From positions 187,535,455 to 187,599,454 of the forward strand of contig CANTUZ010000001.1 in NCBI GenBank assembly GCA_947846985.1: a DNA stretch of 64,000 nucleotides, written 5' to 3'. How positions within the stretch are numbered: position 1 is the stretch's first letter; every line of letters begins with the position of its first letter. Made by a program: the position numbers and the translations under genes. Origin of the DNA: Fratercula arctica. Its lineage: Eukaryota > Chordata > Aves > Charadriiformes > Alcidae. A model generated the notes under the pieces. It searched no databases. It was not told the DNA's origin and saw nothing but the letters and a program-made list of their open reading frames with translations. Below are positions 23,399 to 35,004 of this stretch, in pieces.

Positions 23399-24436
23399 TT
23401 AGCTCAAGTAAACAAATTACTGAACTACTACATGTCCCAAAAATCTAACACTTTATCAGGTTGGAGACATTGACACGGGAAAACTTTTCATGTGCATAAA
23501 AAGCTTCAGTCGGTGCCTTTCTGTCTCATTCTCTCTTGGAAGTTTGCATCCAGTCATTGCTCAGCCTTTGCTAGGATTGCACAAGCAAGCTGCAGCTGAG
23601 AACTAAAACTGGTCATTATGGAAATGTTTTCCCGACTGTGACTTACGACTCATCCCTTAGCGAGCATTTAGGTGCTTCTCTCATAGGCTTCTTTTTCTTT
23701 TTTTTAATTTTTTGCAAAGTATTCTTATAAATACATATCGCGGGTATGCCAGAGATAGCCCTGGGTTACAAGAATAATGAAGGTGTGCCAAACACAAGCC
23801 ACATGAGGCCAAGGAGGAGCTGCCCCTGAGAGGAGAAACTTTTCTGTCCACTTCCAAAGCTTCCCTGCCCACGCCACTAGCGCGCAGATTATTTTCAGGA
23901 GAACTGACGCTTTGCTGAGTCTAAACCAACCCGTCGCGAGGGCTGGGTTTAGAAACTTCACGTTTGTGGGTTGGTTTGTGCATTTTTTTAGCTGAGCTGC
24001 CACAGCGGGAAGTCTTAAACGGAGGGTGTTGTGTGAAACTGCCGTGTTGCGAAGTGCGAGGCCCGTAAAGCGAGGCCTTTGCCACACGTTCTGATGCTGT
24101 GACCTGCAGGAGCTTTTTTTGCCCTCGTGATAGTACTGTGTTCAGAGGTGCTCTCTGCATCCTCGTACGGTTTGCGTGAAGCATTTGTAAAAAACAGTTG
24201 TGAGGTTAATCAGCTTTATCGTAAACCGAGCTGGGGCCTGAGCCTGCTCCAGTTGGGATCTCCAGCAAACCAGTTCTTGACCTCGGAGAGTGCAAGATTT
24301 GGCCCTTGGGATGAGCTTGGAGCTGTCTGGTACACCTACAGCTTTTTTATTTAGCGCTGATATTTCACATATGGCTTTACTTAACACGGGAGTGCCTTCG
24401 GTTCAGTTTCTGCCAAAGCATTGAAAACTTTAGGAA

Positions 24437-24444
24437 ATGCTGCA
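24437..24444 (+). promoter_or_regulatory. miR-103/107 seed match in CAV1 3' UTR
   Basis: ATGCTGCA pairs with positions 2-8 of miR-103/107 with an A opposite position 1, and the preceding A extends pairing by one. CAV1 is an established miR-103/107 target in mammals, which supports function here. The same seed is shared by the miR-15/16 group only in part, so miR-103/107 is the better assignment. Confidence 0.6.
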
Positions 24445-24452
24445 TTTTTTAA

Positions 24453-24481
24453 GGGGAGGGGAGGGAGGAGAGGGGAAAGGG
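24453..24481 (+). promoter_or_regulatory. G-quadruplex-forming run in CAV1 3' UTR
   Basis: G-tracts of 4, 4, 3, 2, 4 and 3 are separated by one to three bases. This meets the usual four-tract rule on the sense (RNA) strand and starts nine bases after the miR-103/107 seed match. Confidence 0.75.
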
Positions 24482-24533
24482 TGCACAAAAAAGTTACAAG
24501 GCTATTAACTACTATTGTTTGCATTTAAAACAG

Positions 24534-24540
24534 ACACTGG
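24534..24540 (+). promoter_or_regulatory. miR-199a-5p seed match in CAV1 3' UTR
   Basis: ACACTGG pairs with miR-199a-5p positions 2-8. CAV1 is a reported miR-199a-5p target in mammalian lung fibroblasts. A seven-base match alone is weak evidence. Confidence 0.4.
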
Positions 24541-24829
24541 TATGGATATAGTTTTATGTTTTTCTATGTACATAATGGAGAGTGTACTATTATAGATTTT
24601 TTCAGTATTAAAAACAAGCGAGATTGTAAACGAGAAATATTTTATCTTTTTATGAGGAAAATCACTCTGAAGAAAACCTTGATTTACCATATAAATTGTA
24701 TATCCTGAAAGATGTCTGTTCACTTAGAGTTATTAGTCCCTAATCCAAATACATTGCTGATCTGAGACATTTACATTGTTGTTATATGCTTACAGATATA
24801 ACTGACACTTTTTTTAATTCTGCATGTAC

Positions 24830-24860
24830 ATTAAAGACTACAATAAAAAGATGTTTAATG
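24830..24860 (+). terminator. CAV1: Distal CAV1 poly(A) signals and cleavage region
   Basis: ATTAAA at 24830-24835 and AATAAA at 24842-24847, followed by GT/T-rich sequence. This is the likely main 3' end of CAV1, about 2.0 kb after the stop codon. Confidence 0.85.
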
Positions 24861-24911
24861 GTAGCTCCTGTCTGACTTCTTTTTCATTGTACGTCATGTG
24901 AACAAGTCTCA

Positions 24912-25170
24912 TGTTTAAACTGAAAGAGGGGAGATGTAGATTAGATATTAGGAAGAAATTCTTTACTGTGAGGGTGGTGAAGCACTGGAACAGGTTGCCC
25001 AGAGAAGCTGTGGATGCCCCATCCCTGGAAGTGTTCAAGGCCAGGCTGGATGGGGCTTTGAGCAGCCTGGTCTAGTGGGAGGTGTCCCTGCCCATGGCAG
25101 GGGGGTTGGAACTAGAAGATCTTTAAGGTCCCTTCCAACCCGAACCATTCTGTGATTCTATTCTATGAAG
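24912..25170 (+). mobile_element. CR1 LINE 3' fragment just past the CAV1 poly(A) site
   Basis: Contains TTAGGAAGAAATTCTTTAC, CACTGGAACAGGTTGCCCAG, GTGTTCAAGGCCAGGCTGG and GGCAGGGGGGTTGG, ending CATTCTGTGATTCTATTCTATGAA. It is in the same orientation as CAV1 and begins about 50 bases after the expected cleavage point. About 260 bases long, 5'-truncated. Confidence 0.95.
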
Positions 25171-28100
25171 AAAAGCCCCTTATTTCTCAATAAAGAAACA
25201 GAAAGCGATGTCATTTGTTTCTCAACAAAGAAAGCACAAAACAGTCTTAATTTTTGGTTCAGGATCTGACTCAGGAAGGTTCTTCCCAACAAAAAAATGA
25301 CATTTTTCTCCCAAGTAAATATTTTCTGCTGCTAAATAAGTAGACAGTGGAACTAGTGAATACAGCATTGAATAGGGAGCCTAAGCTTGTTTATATGCTT
25401 AATGATGGCAAATTCCATTGCTTTCTTTTTCCTCAATTTTCCTACATTTCAAATTAGGATAATGATGTTTTCTTGTAGATGATTTTAATAACCAATAAAC
25501 AGAACGATACCATAATACAATGAGTTGCTTATAGTTCATTTTACATTAGACTTTGGCCATCCAAAATCCAGATCTGGGTTGTCCAGATAGCTCTTCTGTT
25601 AAAATTGTTTAAAGTTTTCGTTCTGAGTCCAGTGGAAACAGGATTCTTCCTAATAAAAGCTCATTAGTCTAAGCATTTTATGTATGGAAATAGGGCAATG
25701 ACAGCTTTTATCCAGCCGTGTATAGACCTAACTTGTGACAGGACAGTTCTTTTCTATGGGATTATTGCACAATACCTGTCACACCATTAACCTAGTACAC
25801 AAAAGTCCAACAAAACAGGCTACTACATTTTGGCCTACAAATCTTTTAACTATATTTTAGCGTTCAAATGGCAGACACCAGCTTAAGGTACTCTGTGATA
25901 TGTTCCCCAATAGCAGAATGGTGTATTTAATGGTAGTTAATAGTCCAATGATAGCAAATAGTACATTGAATTGGAGTATGTATTGTGAGAAAATTTAAAA
26001 TATTTTAAAAGGTAAAAGGGAGGTTGTAATGTGAAAGTAAAGCTAATGAGCATTCCAGTATTCAAAAACATCTTGCTTTTGCAAAGAGCCCTGTAGTTTC
26101 AGGACAGACACATCTATTCACCTCAACCATTTATAATGTCACATCTCCAAGACTCCTCATGGGGGAGATGTGTAGATTCACCCAACGATTGCATCGTCCT
26201 TGACGCTTCCCTGGGCAGCAGTCACAGGGCTGTGCTGTGGGTCAATCTCATACCCGTGCTCCTGCCAAGCTCTCAGTGCAACAACACTCATGAGCAATAC
26301 CGCAGTCACCATACACTCCATAGCAAGATCCAGGCTTGTCTACTGGGGGACTAGACATGCTGTTAGACAATGGCATCAGTCAATCTCCTATCATGGCTGT
26401 AAATGTGGTGTAGACGGTCTTACGCTACTAGATACAAAAGTCAGGTCAAAAGCTGCCTTGAACCTGTGGGTTCATGTGGGTTCAACACCACTTTTTCCTC
26501 CTATGATAACACTTCCTTGGCTGTTGCTGGTCACTCTTCTCATCCTCTGGGTCACGAGTTCTTAAGCTGTGCCATTTAGCTTGAATGATTTTCCTTTGAA
26601 TGCCGTAAGGCAACGTATGGAGGAGCTGGACACACCAGTTAAAACTAGCTGGAGCTCCCAAGTTTTGAGAAATGAGTGTGTGAACTGCTTGGTTGTGTGG
26701 TTGATCCCTCTGAATTTGATTAAGAACAGTGGACTAAATGCAGAATATTTTTTTGAAATACATTTATTGGAATAAATTACAAACCATAGGCTTTCATTAA
26801 TGAAGGAGAATTGCCGTAGCTGCACCCAAGCTATCTTTTGACCCTCTCTTAGGTTAAACTAGAACTGTTCTCCGTTCATTTGCTTGCTTTCCTGTGTCTG
26901 CTCATCCTCCTCCTTTTTTATCTCATGTCCTGAGGAGGAGGAAACAGGCACAGAATAAAAGTCTTTGCTGAGCTAGACACCTATGCTATCTTCATTTGTG
27001 TCTTTCACTTTGTGTTATCTGACACTGGGACACCATGTGATACAGGTTATGTTATTTCTATCTTGCTCTCGTCTGTAGAATTTTTAATTAAAATTTCAAT
27101 TTTATACTACAACTAGCACATCCTGTCTTCAAGATGCTGTTCTGGCCTTCAGGAGGCACAGTGGTAAAATGTTTTACATTTTATAACTATGTATTATATT
27201 TTATAACTATGACAATATATAAATGAACAGTATTCTCACTAGATTTGTATTTTTTACTGAGGATGGCAAAAGTGGGAAGAGAGTGATTAGACTCAGCACC
27301 AGTACATGTCCTCCTTCATAATCAAGACACATTTTAGTGTTGAGTCAAGCCACAATCCACTAGCCCAATGGCAGTAGGTAATTTGTTCTTGTTTTGAGAA
27401 CCTGAATTTACATAACCCTGCAGACACCTGAATTTCTGTGGCACGTAATTGTCAGTAAAACTCACCGTAAGGATGCCCAGGTCACACCTACGCACTGCTG
27501 GGATGTATAAATGAGGTGTTCCTCTGGCTGCCACCTTCTCCTGCAGGAACTGGAGATGATAAGTATTCTCAGGGATCACTAACAAGAGCTGGGAACTGAT
27601 AGCTCTCTGAGGATTGTAGTCTAGCATCTCACTCCTTGAGACAGAGGAGACTTAAACTCCTCTCACTGAACTCCCTGGTGTAAACTTAAGCTGCTCATTG
27701 CTCAGTGTGCTGACTACTGTGGATCCAACTTTTATAAGACCAATTCTCCTTGTGTGCTGTTCAGGAACTAACTGTAGACCCCTGATGTGGCATGATGGCT
27801 TCCAATAGGTGCCAGGTCACCCTAAGGGCACTGCCTGAGCCTTGTGACACCACTATTGGTCTAAAGTCTTCAGAATCCAGATTTTCCCTTCCATGAAGCA
27901 GTCATCAATGCAGAGGGGAATAAAGGCATTACAGTCTCCAGTTCTAGCACTTCTAGAGATAATTCGGTTTTCCAGATCGAAACACTGGGGACCTCGTTCT
28001 GTTTTCTGCAGACTGACAGCAGCCCTCGGGGGTTGTTTTGGCACCCAGGGATTAACTTAAATCTAAGGGTGTCATAGCTGTGACCTTCTCAGTTGATCCT

Positions 28101-31100
28101 ATCTCTGAACCTTTATCCAGGGAATGGAGCACCCCTACAGCGCATCTAGGCACTAACAATCTTTTCCTGGCTAGTTATTCTGAGCTACAAAATGCTTTAC
28201 ACCAGAGGATCAGCTCAGAGGAACCTTAAAGGGCCGAGGGATGTGTAGTTGTGTAACTTCTTGGCAACTATCAGAATACAGGCACTCATCTGTGCCTATT
28301 GCTCATCAAAACATTCAGCCTGCCCATCTCCACCAACCAGAGCTCCAGATGTAGCTTGCCAGAAATCCTACTGGCAGAAAATCCAAAGTGAAAAAAGTGA
28401 CATGGAAATGAAGTAGTTGGTGCTAAGAGAAAAAAAAAAAAAACCAAAATGAAGAAGTGCATCAAAAGGAGCAGGTATATTGTACAGAGAGAAAGATGGG
28501 ATGAGAGAATCTCAGGGGTCTGCCTTGCATACTCAAGAAATGAGGAGGAGTTGTGCACAGCAGGCATCTGGCATCCGTCTGGCAGTGATAGATGGAGACT
28601 TTTGGACAGAAAAAAGGAGAGGGACGACTCTTCACACTTTTCTTAGTTCCTACCTGTAATATTCTGCAGCTAAATTCTGAACCGAAAGAGGATCCTACAG
28701 GGAAGCAAATATGAAGAGTGCAGTGACAGGCATCAATAGAGACAGCAATAACCAAGGCATTAAAGTACCGTCAAGATGTACAAATTCCTACTGAAGTGTG
28801 TCTTGCCTTGAAGGAGAATGACCATAGGTACAGTCAGATAGAGCGAGGTTTAAATGCACTGAGAAGTCAGCTCAGAACTTGCCTTGGGCACAATAGGTAT
28901 GACCAGATTCGCACAACAAGAGCCTGGCTGGGCAGAGAGCCGGGCCTGGAAAGTGCTTTCCTGTCATGGAGAAGCACACTGGGAAGCAGACTGAGGAATC
29001 ATCCAGTGCTGCCAGCAGCAGTCAGACTCAGGCATAAAAACTTTCTGCGTGCAATCCCCAAAGCCCAGCCCCAATTTGTTGGTGGGCAATGATCAGCCTG
29101 TGTTCCCTGTGATAAGCATATGTTGCCTTGCCAGACTACTCATTTTATAGATATGCCTTATCTCACTGACAGAAAGCCTCCATTATAACCTGGATTCCTT
29201 GTAGGACAGTAAATATCCTAATAATAGGAACTGACAACTGAATAGAGCATATGAGTTCTTGTAGGTTTAAACAACTGCCTTCAAGGTTTGTTCATATTTT
29301 GTCATCTCCTGGCTTTTTATCTTCTCGCTTGTATAGTATTTTATCTCTTTATTTCATGATGTGTAGACTCCAATTCAACCATTGCAGACGTCTGTCAATT
29401 CAGCTCTCTTCTTTTAACAAGAGTAAGTGCTGTTGCTCCCTGTTAGACAATGATTCAACTACATTGGCAAACAGCTAAAATTCTGCCTCTTTCATCTGTG
29501 CTGAGTTTCTGAAACAGTCCAAAGAATGCTGTGAAACAAAGATGCCGAGGGACAAAAAGCTGGAGCGGTTTTTATCAGATTTTAGCAGGACTGGGACTTT
29601 TGGTCTGAATTTGATTGTCTTCGGAGCATCATTTCTATAGTTAAAAAATTTCCTTTGTGTATCTCTAACAAGCATCCTTTGAAGAAGGCCACTGAAAGTA
29701 CAGATTTAATCCTCTAGATTGCAGAATTCTGACCAAATACCAGTATTCAGCACAGAGAGGTTAAAGTGAGCACTGCCCAGCTCTTCAGTGGAGTAGGGAA
29801 AGCCTTTCTGTTGCAGAGTTCTCCAAAAAACTCAGACATCTCCATGCATCAGTTTACTCCTCCCTGGCTGAGAGACTGAAAATTTTACAGTTGAAATTAT
29901 CCTATTGGTGGATAGTCATCCAAAATAAGAAAAAAAAAACCAACCTTAATTGTCAATGACCTGTTGATTCATGGATTATTGAGGTCTGAAATTCAAAGCA
30001 ACCCTGTTGCTGATGGCAACAAGAACTGGGCTTAAATGCAGAGGGATTCTTCTTAGCACTAGCAAAAGCCTCCAGTCTGACCCTCACCTTGAGTCCCAGG
30101 GGCTTTGAACCCTGACTCTCTTGATAAGTAATATTTCTCATTTAGAAGACTAAGCCTGTACAGAGACAAGGGAAAGTAAAATAAAATTGGGAAGAATTAA
30201 CAATGCTGAATTAACCATATATTTGTACTAGCAAGGATTAAAGGTGCATGCTGTACTTCTTTGCACTAAACCTTTTACTGTTTCACAGCCACAGCCACGA
30301 TACTTGCTTCAGCTATTGCCCTTTTGTGGTCACTACTGTCATTCCAGCCAGCCCTTCTCCCTATTTCACCATCAGTGGTTACACCACCACGATATCTGGG
30401 AATTCCTTCATTCATACAGACATGTTGCTACCTCATAGGGACGCTCAGCTCTACCCCACTTTATTTCAAGAGACTTACAGGGAATTCCCAGAGCCCTGCT
30501 GCTCTGCTCAGCAGCTTCAGCTCAAGGAATTGCTTTCCCTCCAAAGCCACCTCCATATTAGCTCATCTCAATGTCTGCAGCAGGTCTACAACTTGCAGGA
30601 GTCTTAAAGAAATTCTTTGCTCCGTTTCTGTTCTGATCTATGTTCTACATGGCGTCCGCTTCACAATGAGCTTCCAGCAGTTGCATAGATGATTCTGGAG
30701 AGAAACCTCATGCAACCAAAATCACTCTCTAGCTGCCTTTCTGCCTGTTCACTAGTATTTCATAACCGTCTAGATGGAGCTTACGTTCTTTTTTGCCTTT
30801 GTTTACAAACACCAGCTAGAAGCAAAAAGCTTCCTTTAAGGAAACTACATTGAAAGTGGCTAAAAACTACTAGCTAACCATTTTATCACTCTCTATTGAG
30901 TCCTAGTACTACGTTTCCAAGTGCCCATCAGATAATAACTGATATCATCAGATATACTGATGTATTAGATCCAGTTCTTTCAGTGTGTGATGCTACTTGC
31001 CGTGGCCCCATGAACACTGACTATGTCAAATGCAAATTTTAAATTGTTCCCTAAAACTAAGCTGTCCTGCTGGGTTGCCCAACACTGCTATTGCTGGAAG

Positions 31101-33540
31101 TCTGTTAAGAAATGATGTTTTTATCTTAAGAAATAGCAGTTTATCTGTCAATCAAGAATATGTCCACAGTTGCAGTCCAGATGAGCAGCCATGTTGATCC
31201 CTTTTTATGGCACGTACTATCAAATTTCAGTATGTATCAACACCAAATTATTTTCTGAGGGAGCACATAAGTCCCTTAGGAGCATTGCAGTCAGTGACTT
31301 AATTTTGCATAAAGAATGTAACAGGTGCAAATAGTTGGCACAAGGCATGTCTGAATATTTCTAAAGACAGTTCAATAGTCTTGGAAAAGGGCATGACATG
31401 GAATAGTTCTCGCAAAACAAGTTGTCTGTTTCCAGAATAAATATTAGTACATACAAGAGAAGTAAAAACGCTTTCATATTGCCCTGCAGAAATGTCTACC
31501 CAGTATCTTTTCAAAGGGTTGGTTTTCATGGTAAACAAACAAACTGCAGGATTTTTTAGTTCTTACCTCTTCCAACGCTGATATAATTTTTCTGGTAATT
31601 TCTGGGTTGTGTGGACCTAGAAACCCGTTCTGCCATACAAGCCCTTCCGTGGCAGGAGAGCAGTGATGCGATGATGGTGAATCCGATGTGAATTTAAACT
31701 CTGTACTCTGAGGTTCTTTAGTGTGTGGCACTTCTCACGGAAATAAGCTCTGTTTATCTAATTAAAGTTAGAATGATTTCTTTTGCATTTCTTCTACTGG
31801 CAACTTATTTGCAGTTAAACACCAAAAAATGTGGAAAATAGTTAAGTGTAATCTAAAAAGTTTGAATGATAAATTCACATAAGATACTTGTAGTTCAAGG
31901 CTGCTAATCCATGTAGTCACCACAGCTACTGTATGAAAACCTTGGATTTGGTTTCTAAGAGAAATATTGCAGCAAGCCACAAAGGCACATGGAAGTCGTA
32001 CAGGGCAAGAGTAAATCATCAACTAACAAAGTATCTCCTGGCCAAAATGGTAATCCAGCCTGACCAAAAATCTGTTTTAATCAAGTAGGGTCTCATGTAA
32101 TTTGCTGTGAAAACTTAAGCATTTGTTGCTATGTAAAAGCCTTACTGAAAATGGGCCTGATTCATAGAAATCTTCAGTCACGGTGCCATTACCATTCTGT
32201 AATGAATGGAGGTTGAAGGTGGGAACTGGGACCAGAGCAAATGACACCTCTCCACTGGTGGATGCCTTGATGTTTTTGTCTCCAGGCAGCACAGAATAGC
32301 TTTGAGATGAGTGGAGAACACAGAGCTCTAGAGGAAGGCAAAACCGAGCCCAGAGTATGAAATCAGGCCCCTTGCTACTCCCACACAGCTCTATAAAACG
32401 CCTGAGCAGGGGATGAGGGCTCCCGGGGGAGCTGATGGGAAGAGAGCCAGAGCCTCACCGAGAGCTGCGTCACCGTGTCAGAGCGGTGCGTAGCTGATAG
32501 ACCCTGGTAATTTGTGTTCACCACTGTTCTTCCACAGCCACATGCATTGTCTGGTCCCAAGCAGGGGTTGAACACCCTCACAGGGACCTAAAAACGCCGC
32601 TGGCGCACTGATTAGCCTCCATGGTGAAACGAAGTATAATTTAGGATGTATTTTTCTGGCTCCCATGACATCAGAACCCTTCTGCTGTTGTATATAATTA
32701 TAAAAATGTCCCTCTGACTTCTTGTTGCTGAAAATACAGAGGCTGTTTTGTTTTCAAAAAAACAACATGTTCTCTCCCTCTTGTTTTTCTATTTTTGGCA
32801 GGTTCTACCCATGAAAACTGTGGTGATTGCTACAGCTGAAAGCTGGAGTAAGACTTACGATGACACCCTCTAGCATGGAACTTTATAAAGGTATCCAGCC
32901 TTTAGCTTCCCTCCCAGGATTAATAGTGGGTCTGTTTTAGTTATATAGTACTCCTGAGCAGAAGATGAAACGCGCTGCTTGTTTGTAACCTGGTGCTGTC
33001 TAAGATCTTACTAGCCTTAACCACAGAGTAAACTATCACTGCAGAGGGAGATGCTCAGCGGCTGAAAGGGAGTAGGCACTGAAATACGCCATGCAGGAGC
33101 CTGAGTAATGGGCAAAAAATGGGAGTGTAACCCTATGACCATATTTAGTTTCCACATGTGAATCTTGGCTGGCTGAAGTCTACCCCGAATGCCAGTGAAG
33201 CCTGAGAAGCTGGAAATCTTTCACTCTGTGCATACAAGCAGAGTCATGACTCACGCAGAAGAGAAACAGTTTTCTTTTGCAAGAGGAACATTTATCCTTA
33301 TTGACCAGGGAGACACCCGAAAATAGCTTTGCTTTCTGAGGGATTCTGTCAATTCGCAGCAACACTGTGGAGGTATGAAAACCAAAGAAGCATTTACAGC
33401 TCCAGGAATTTGCGAATAAGAAGTAGTAATCTTTGTTTAAAGACAGCCTGCCAAATTCACTGTATTCGTCAAAAGCTTGAAGACAAAGAATTAAACCGAG
33501 CGTAACTCAGACTATTTAATAAATTGCAAATGTCAGACAA

Positions 33541-33563
33541 AGAAATGAAATGAAATGAAATGA
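33541..33563. repeat. (GAAAT)n short simple repeat
   Basis: Four GAAAT units, AT-rich surroundings. No further significance seen. Confidence 0.85.
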
Positions 33564-34274
33564 AGGACCAAATAATATTAATGCAAGATATTTAAAATGC
33601 CGTGCAATTTAATCTCTTTGAGTAGTGAGCTCAGTGTATAATCTCATTTGCACTGGGCATTATTTCCAATGCAATACATTTTCAGCATCAAAACTGAAGA
33701 AGCATTAAAATTCTGTGAAAGATAGAGCTCTCTCGATCACAGAATAATGATGTTTCTTGGAAAGGAAGGACACTTCCGAGAATCCCAGATTATTGGAGTT
33801 TGTTTCCGCCAAAGCTGTTGGAATTTTCCGAGTTACTTCAATGGAAACTGAAGTAAGCCAGGGAAAATCCCACCCCATAGTGAGGGGGAACATCACTAAA
33901 AGGTATTAGTAATCAGAGCAAGGCAAACAAGCCTTATTTTAATGCTTGCCTTTTTTTCTCTCCTGCTTTGCTCCAGTGACTCCTTTTTTCTAACGTTTAG
34001 GAATGACACCGACCTACACCAGCTGCAAATTAGTCCCTCGTCAACCGGAATGAGCCCACCCAGCCTAACACCTCTCCCATCGTGTTTAGCATCCCGCCAA
34101 CCAGCTTTCTCCAGGGCACGGCGTTTCGCCCACGAAAGCTGGAGCTGGAGCATCCCCGGGCAGCGGCTCAGAGGCCAGCACAGCCTTCCCCTGAAAACAC
34201 CCCTTTGGGTTTTTCTTTCTTTAAATCGGTGACAAAGCACGGTAGGCAAGGTTTTATTTTTGTGCTCATAGAGG

Positions 34275-34420
34275 GGGAATTTCCACTCGGAAAACGCCCG
34301 AAAAGCCGAGCAAAACCCACCAGAGCGGCCCCAGGGGCCGAGCCGGCGGCGGGGCCGCATCGCAATGGCGAGGCTGCCACCTCCTGGCCCGCCCCGGCCG
34401 CCGGCTGGGTGCTTAAAATA
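34275..34420. promoter_or_regulatory. Orphan CpG-rich patch with kappa-B motif; candidate enhancer or promoter
   Basis: About 130 bases are dense in CpG and G+C in otherwise AT-rich DNA, preceded by GGGAATTTCC at 34275-34284, a full match to the NF-kappaB consensus. A TTAAAATA element lies at about 34414-34421. There is no conserved open frame across it. A regulatory role is inferred from composition only. Confidence 0.35.
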
Positions 34421-34584
34421 CCTCCTCCCTGTAGTAAGAACGGAGATAAAAAGCTCGTTTGGAGCTCAAAAAGGAAATTGGTTTGATCCTGCTTGAGCCA
34501 ATCATTTGTTTATCAAAACACCCCAATGTACGTCTAGCAACAGGGCAGAGTTACAGGAGGGTTAAGGATGCTATGGATAATTCT

Positions 34585-35004
34585 CCTCTGAGGACAGGCT
34601 GAGAGAGTTGGGGTTGTTCAGCCTGGAGAAGAGAAGGCTCCGGGGAGACCTTATAGACCCTTCCAGTACCTAAAGGGGGCTACAGGAGAGATGGGGGGGG
34701 ACTCTGGATCAGGGAGTGGAGCAATAGGACGAGGGGTAATGGTTTTGAATTGAAAGAGGGAAGATTTAGATTACATATTAGGAAGAAATTCTTTACCCTG
34801 AGGGCGGTGAGACACTGGAACAGGTTGCTCAGGGAGGCTGTGGATGCCCCGTCCTTGGAAGTGTTCAAGGCCAGGCTGGATGGGGCTTTGAGCAGCCTGG
34901 TCTAGTGGGAGGTGTCTCTGCCCATGGCAGGGGGGTTGGAACAGGATGATCTCTTAAGGTCCCTTCTAAGCCGAACAATTCTATGATCCTACAATTCTAT
35001 GAAG
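34585..35004 (+). mobile_element. CR1 LINE 3' fragment, about 420 bp
   Basis: Starts at CTCTGAGGACAGGCTGAGAG and TTGTTCAGCCTGGAGAAGAG, passes through TTAGGAAGAAATTCTTTACC and GGAACAGGTTGCTCAGGG, and ends with TTCTATGATCCTACAATTC. Same subfamily wording as the copies at 15450 (opposite strand) and 24912. The inner frame has decayed. Confidence 0.95.

Larger units (their letters stand above)
22832..24860 (+). other. CAV1: CAV1 3' untranslated region
   Basis: About 2.0 kb from the stop codon to the expected cleavage point after AATAAA at 24842-24847, a length typical of vertebrate CAV1. It contains a long pyrimidine tract (about 23020-23056), a proximal AATAAA at 23393-23398, GTGCCTT (miR-124 seed match) at 23513-23519 and 24392-24398, a miR-103/107 seed match at 24437-24444, a G-rich run at 24453-24481, and ACACTGG (miR-199a-5p seed match) at 24534-24540. 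The far end is AU-rich. The exact end is inferred from the poly(A) signals, not observed. Confidence 0.85.
25171..34584. other. Intergenic DNA downstream of CAV1
   Basis: AT-rich intergenic sequence without recognisable exons or CR1 fragments. Small items are a duplicated ATTTTATAACTATG near 27176-27210, a (GAAAT)n run at about 33541-33563, and a CpG-rich patch with a kappa-B-like site near 34.3 kb, listed separately. Confidence 0.65.

Noticed and set aside
28796..29092. 98-codon + strand frame
   Set aside because: Looks compositionally protein-like but I recognise no family and see no partner exon.
33896..34486. Overlapping open frames of 154 (-) and 134 (+) codons at the CpG patch
   Set aside because: Explained by local GC content; no conserved motif, and each contradicts the other.
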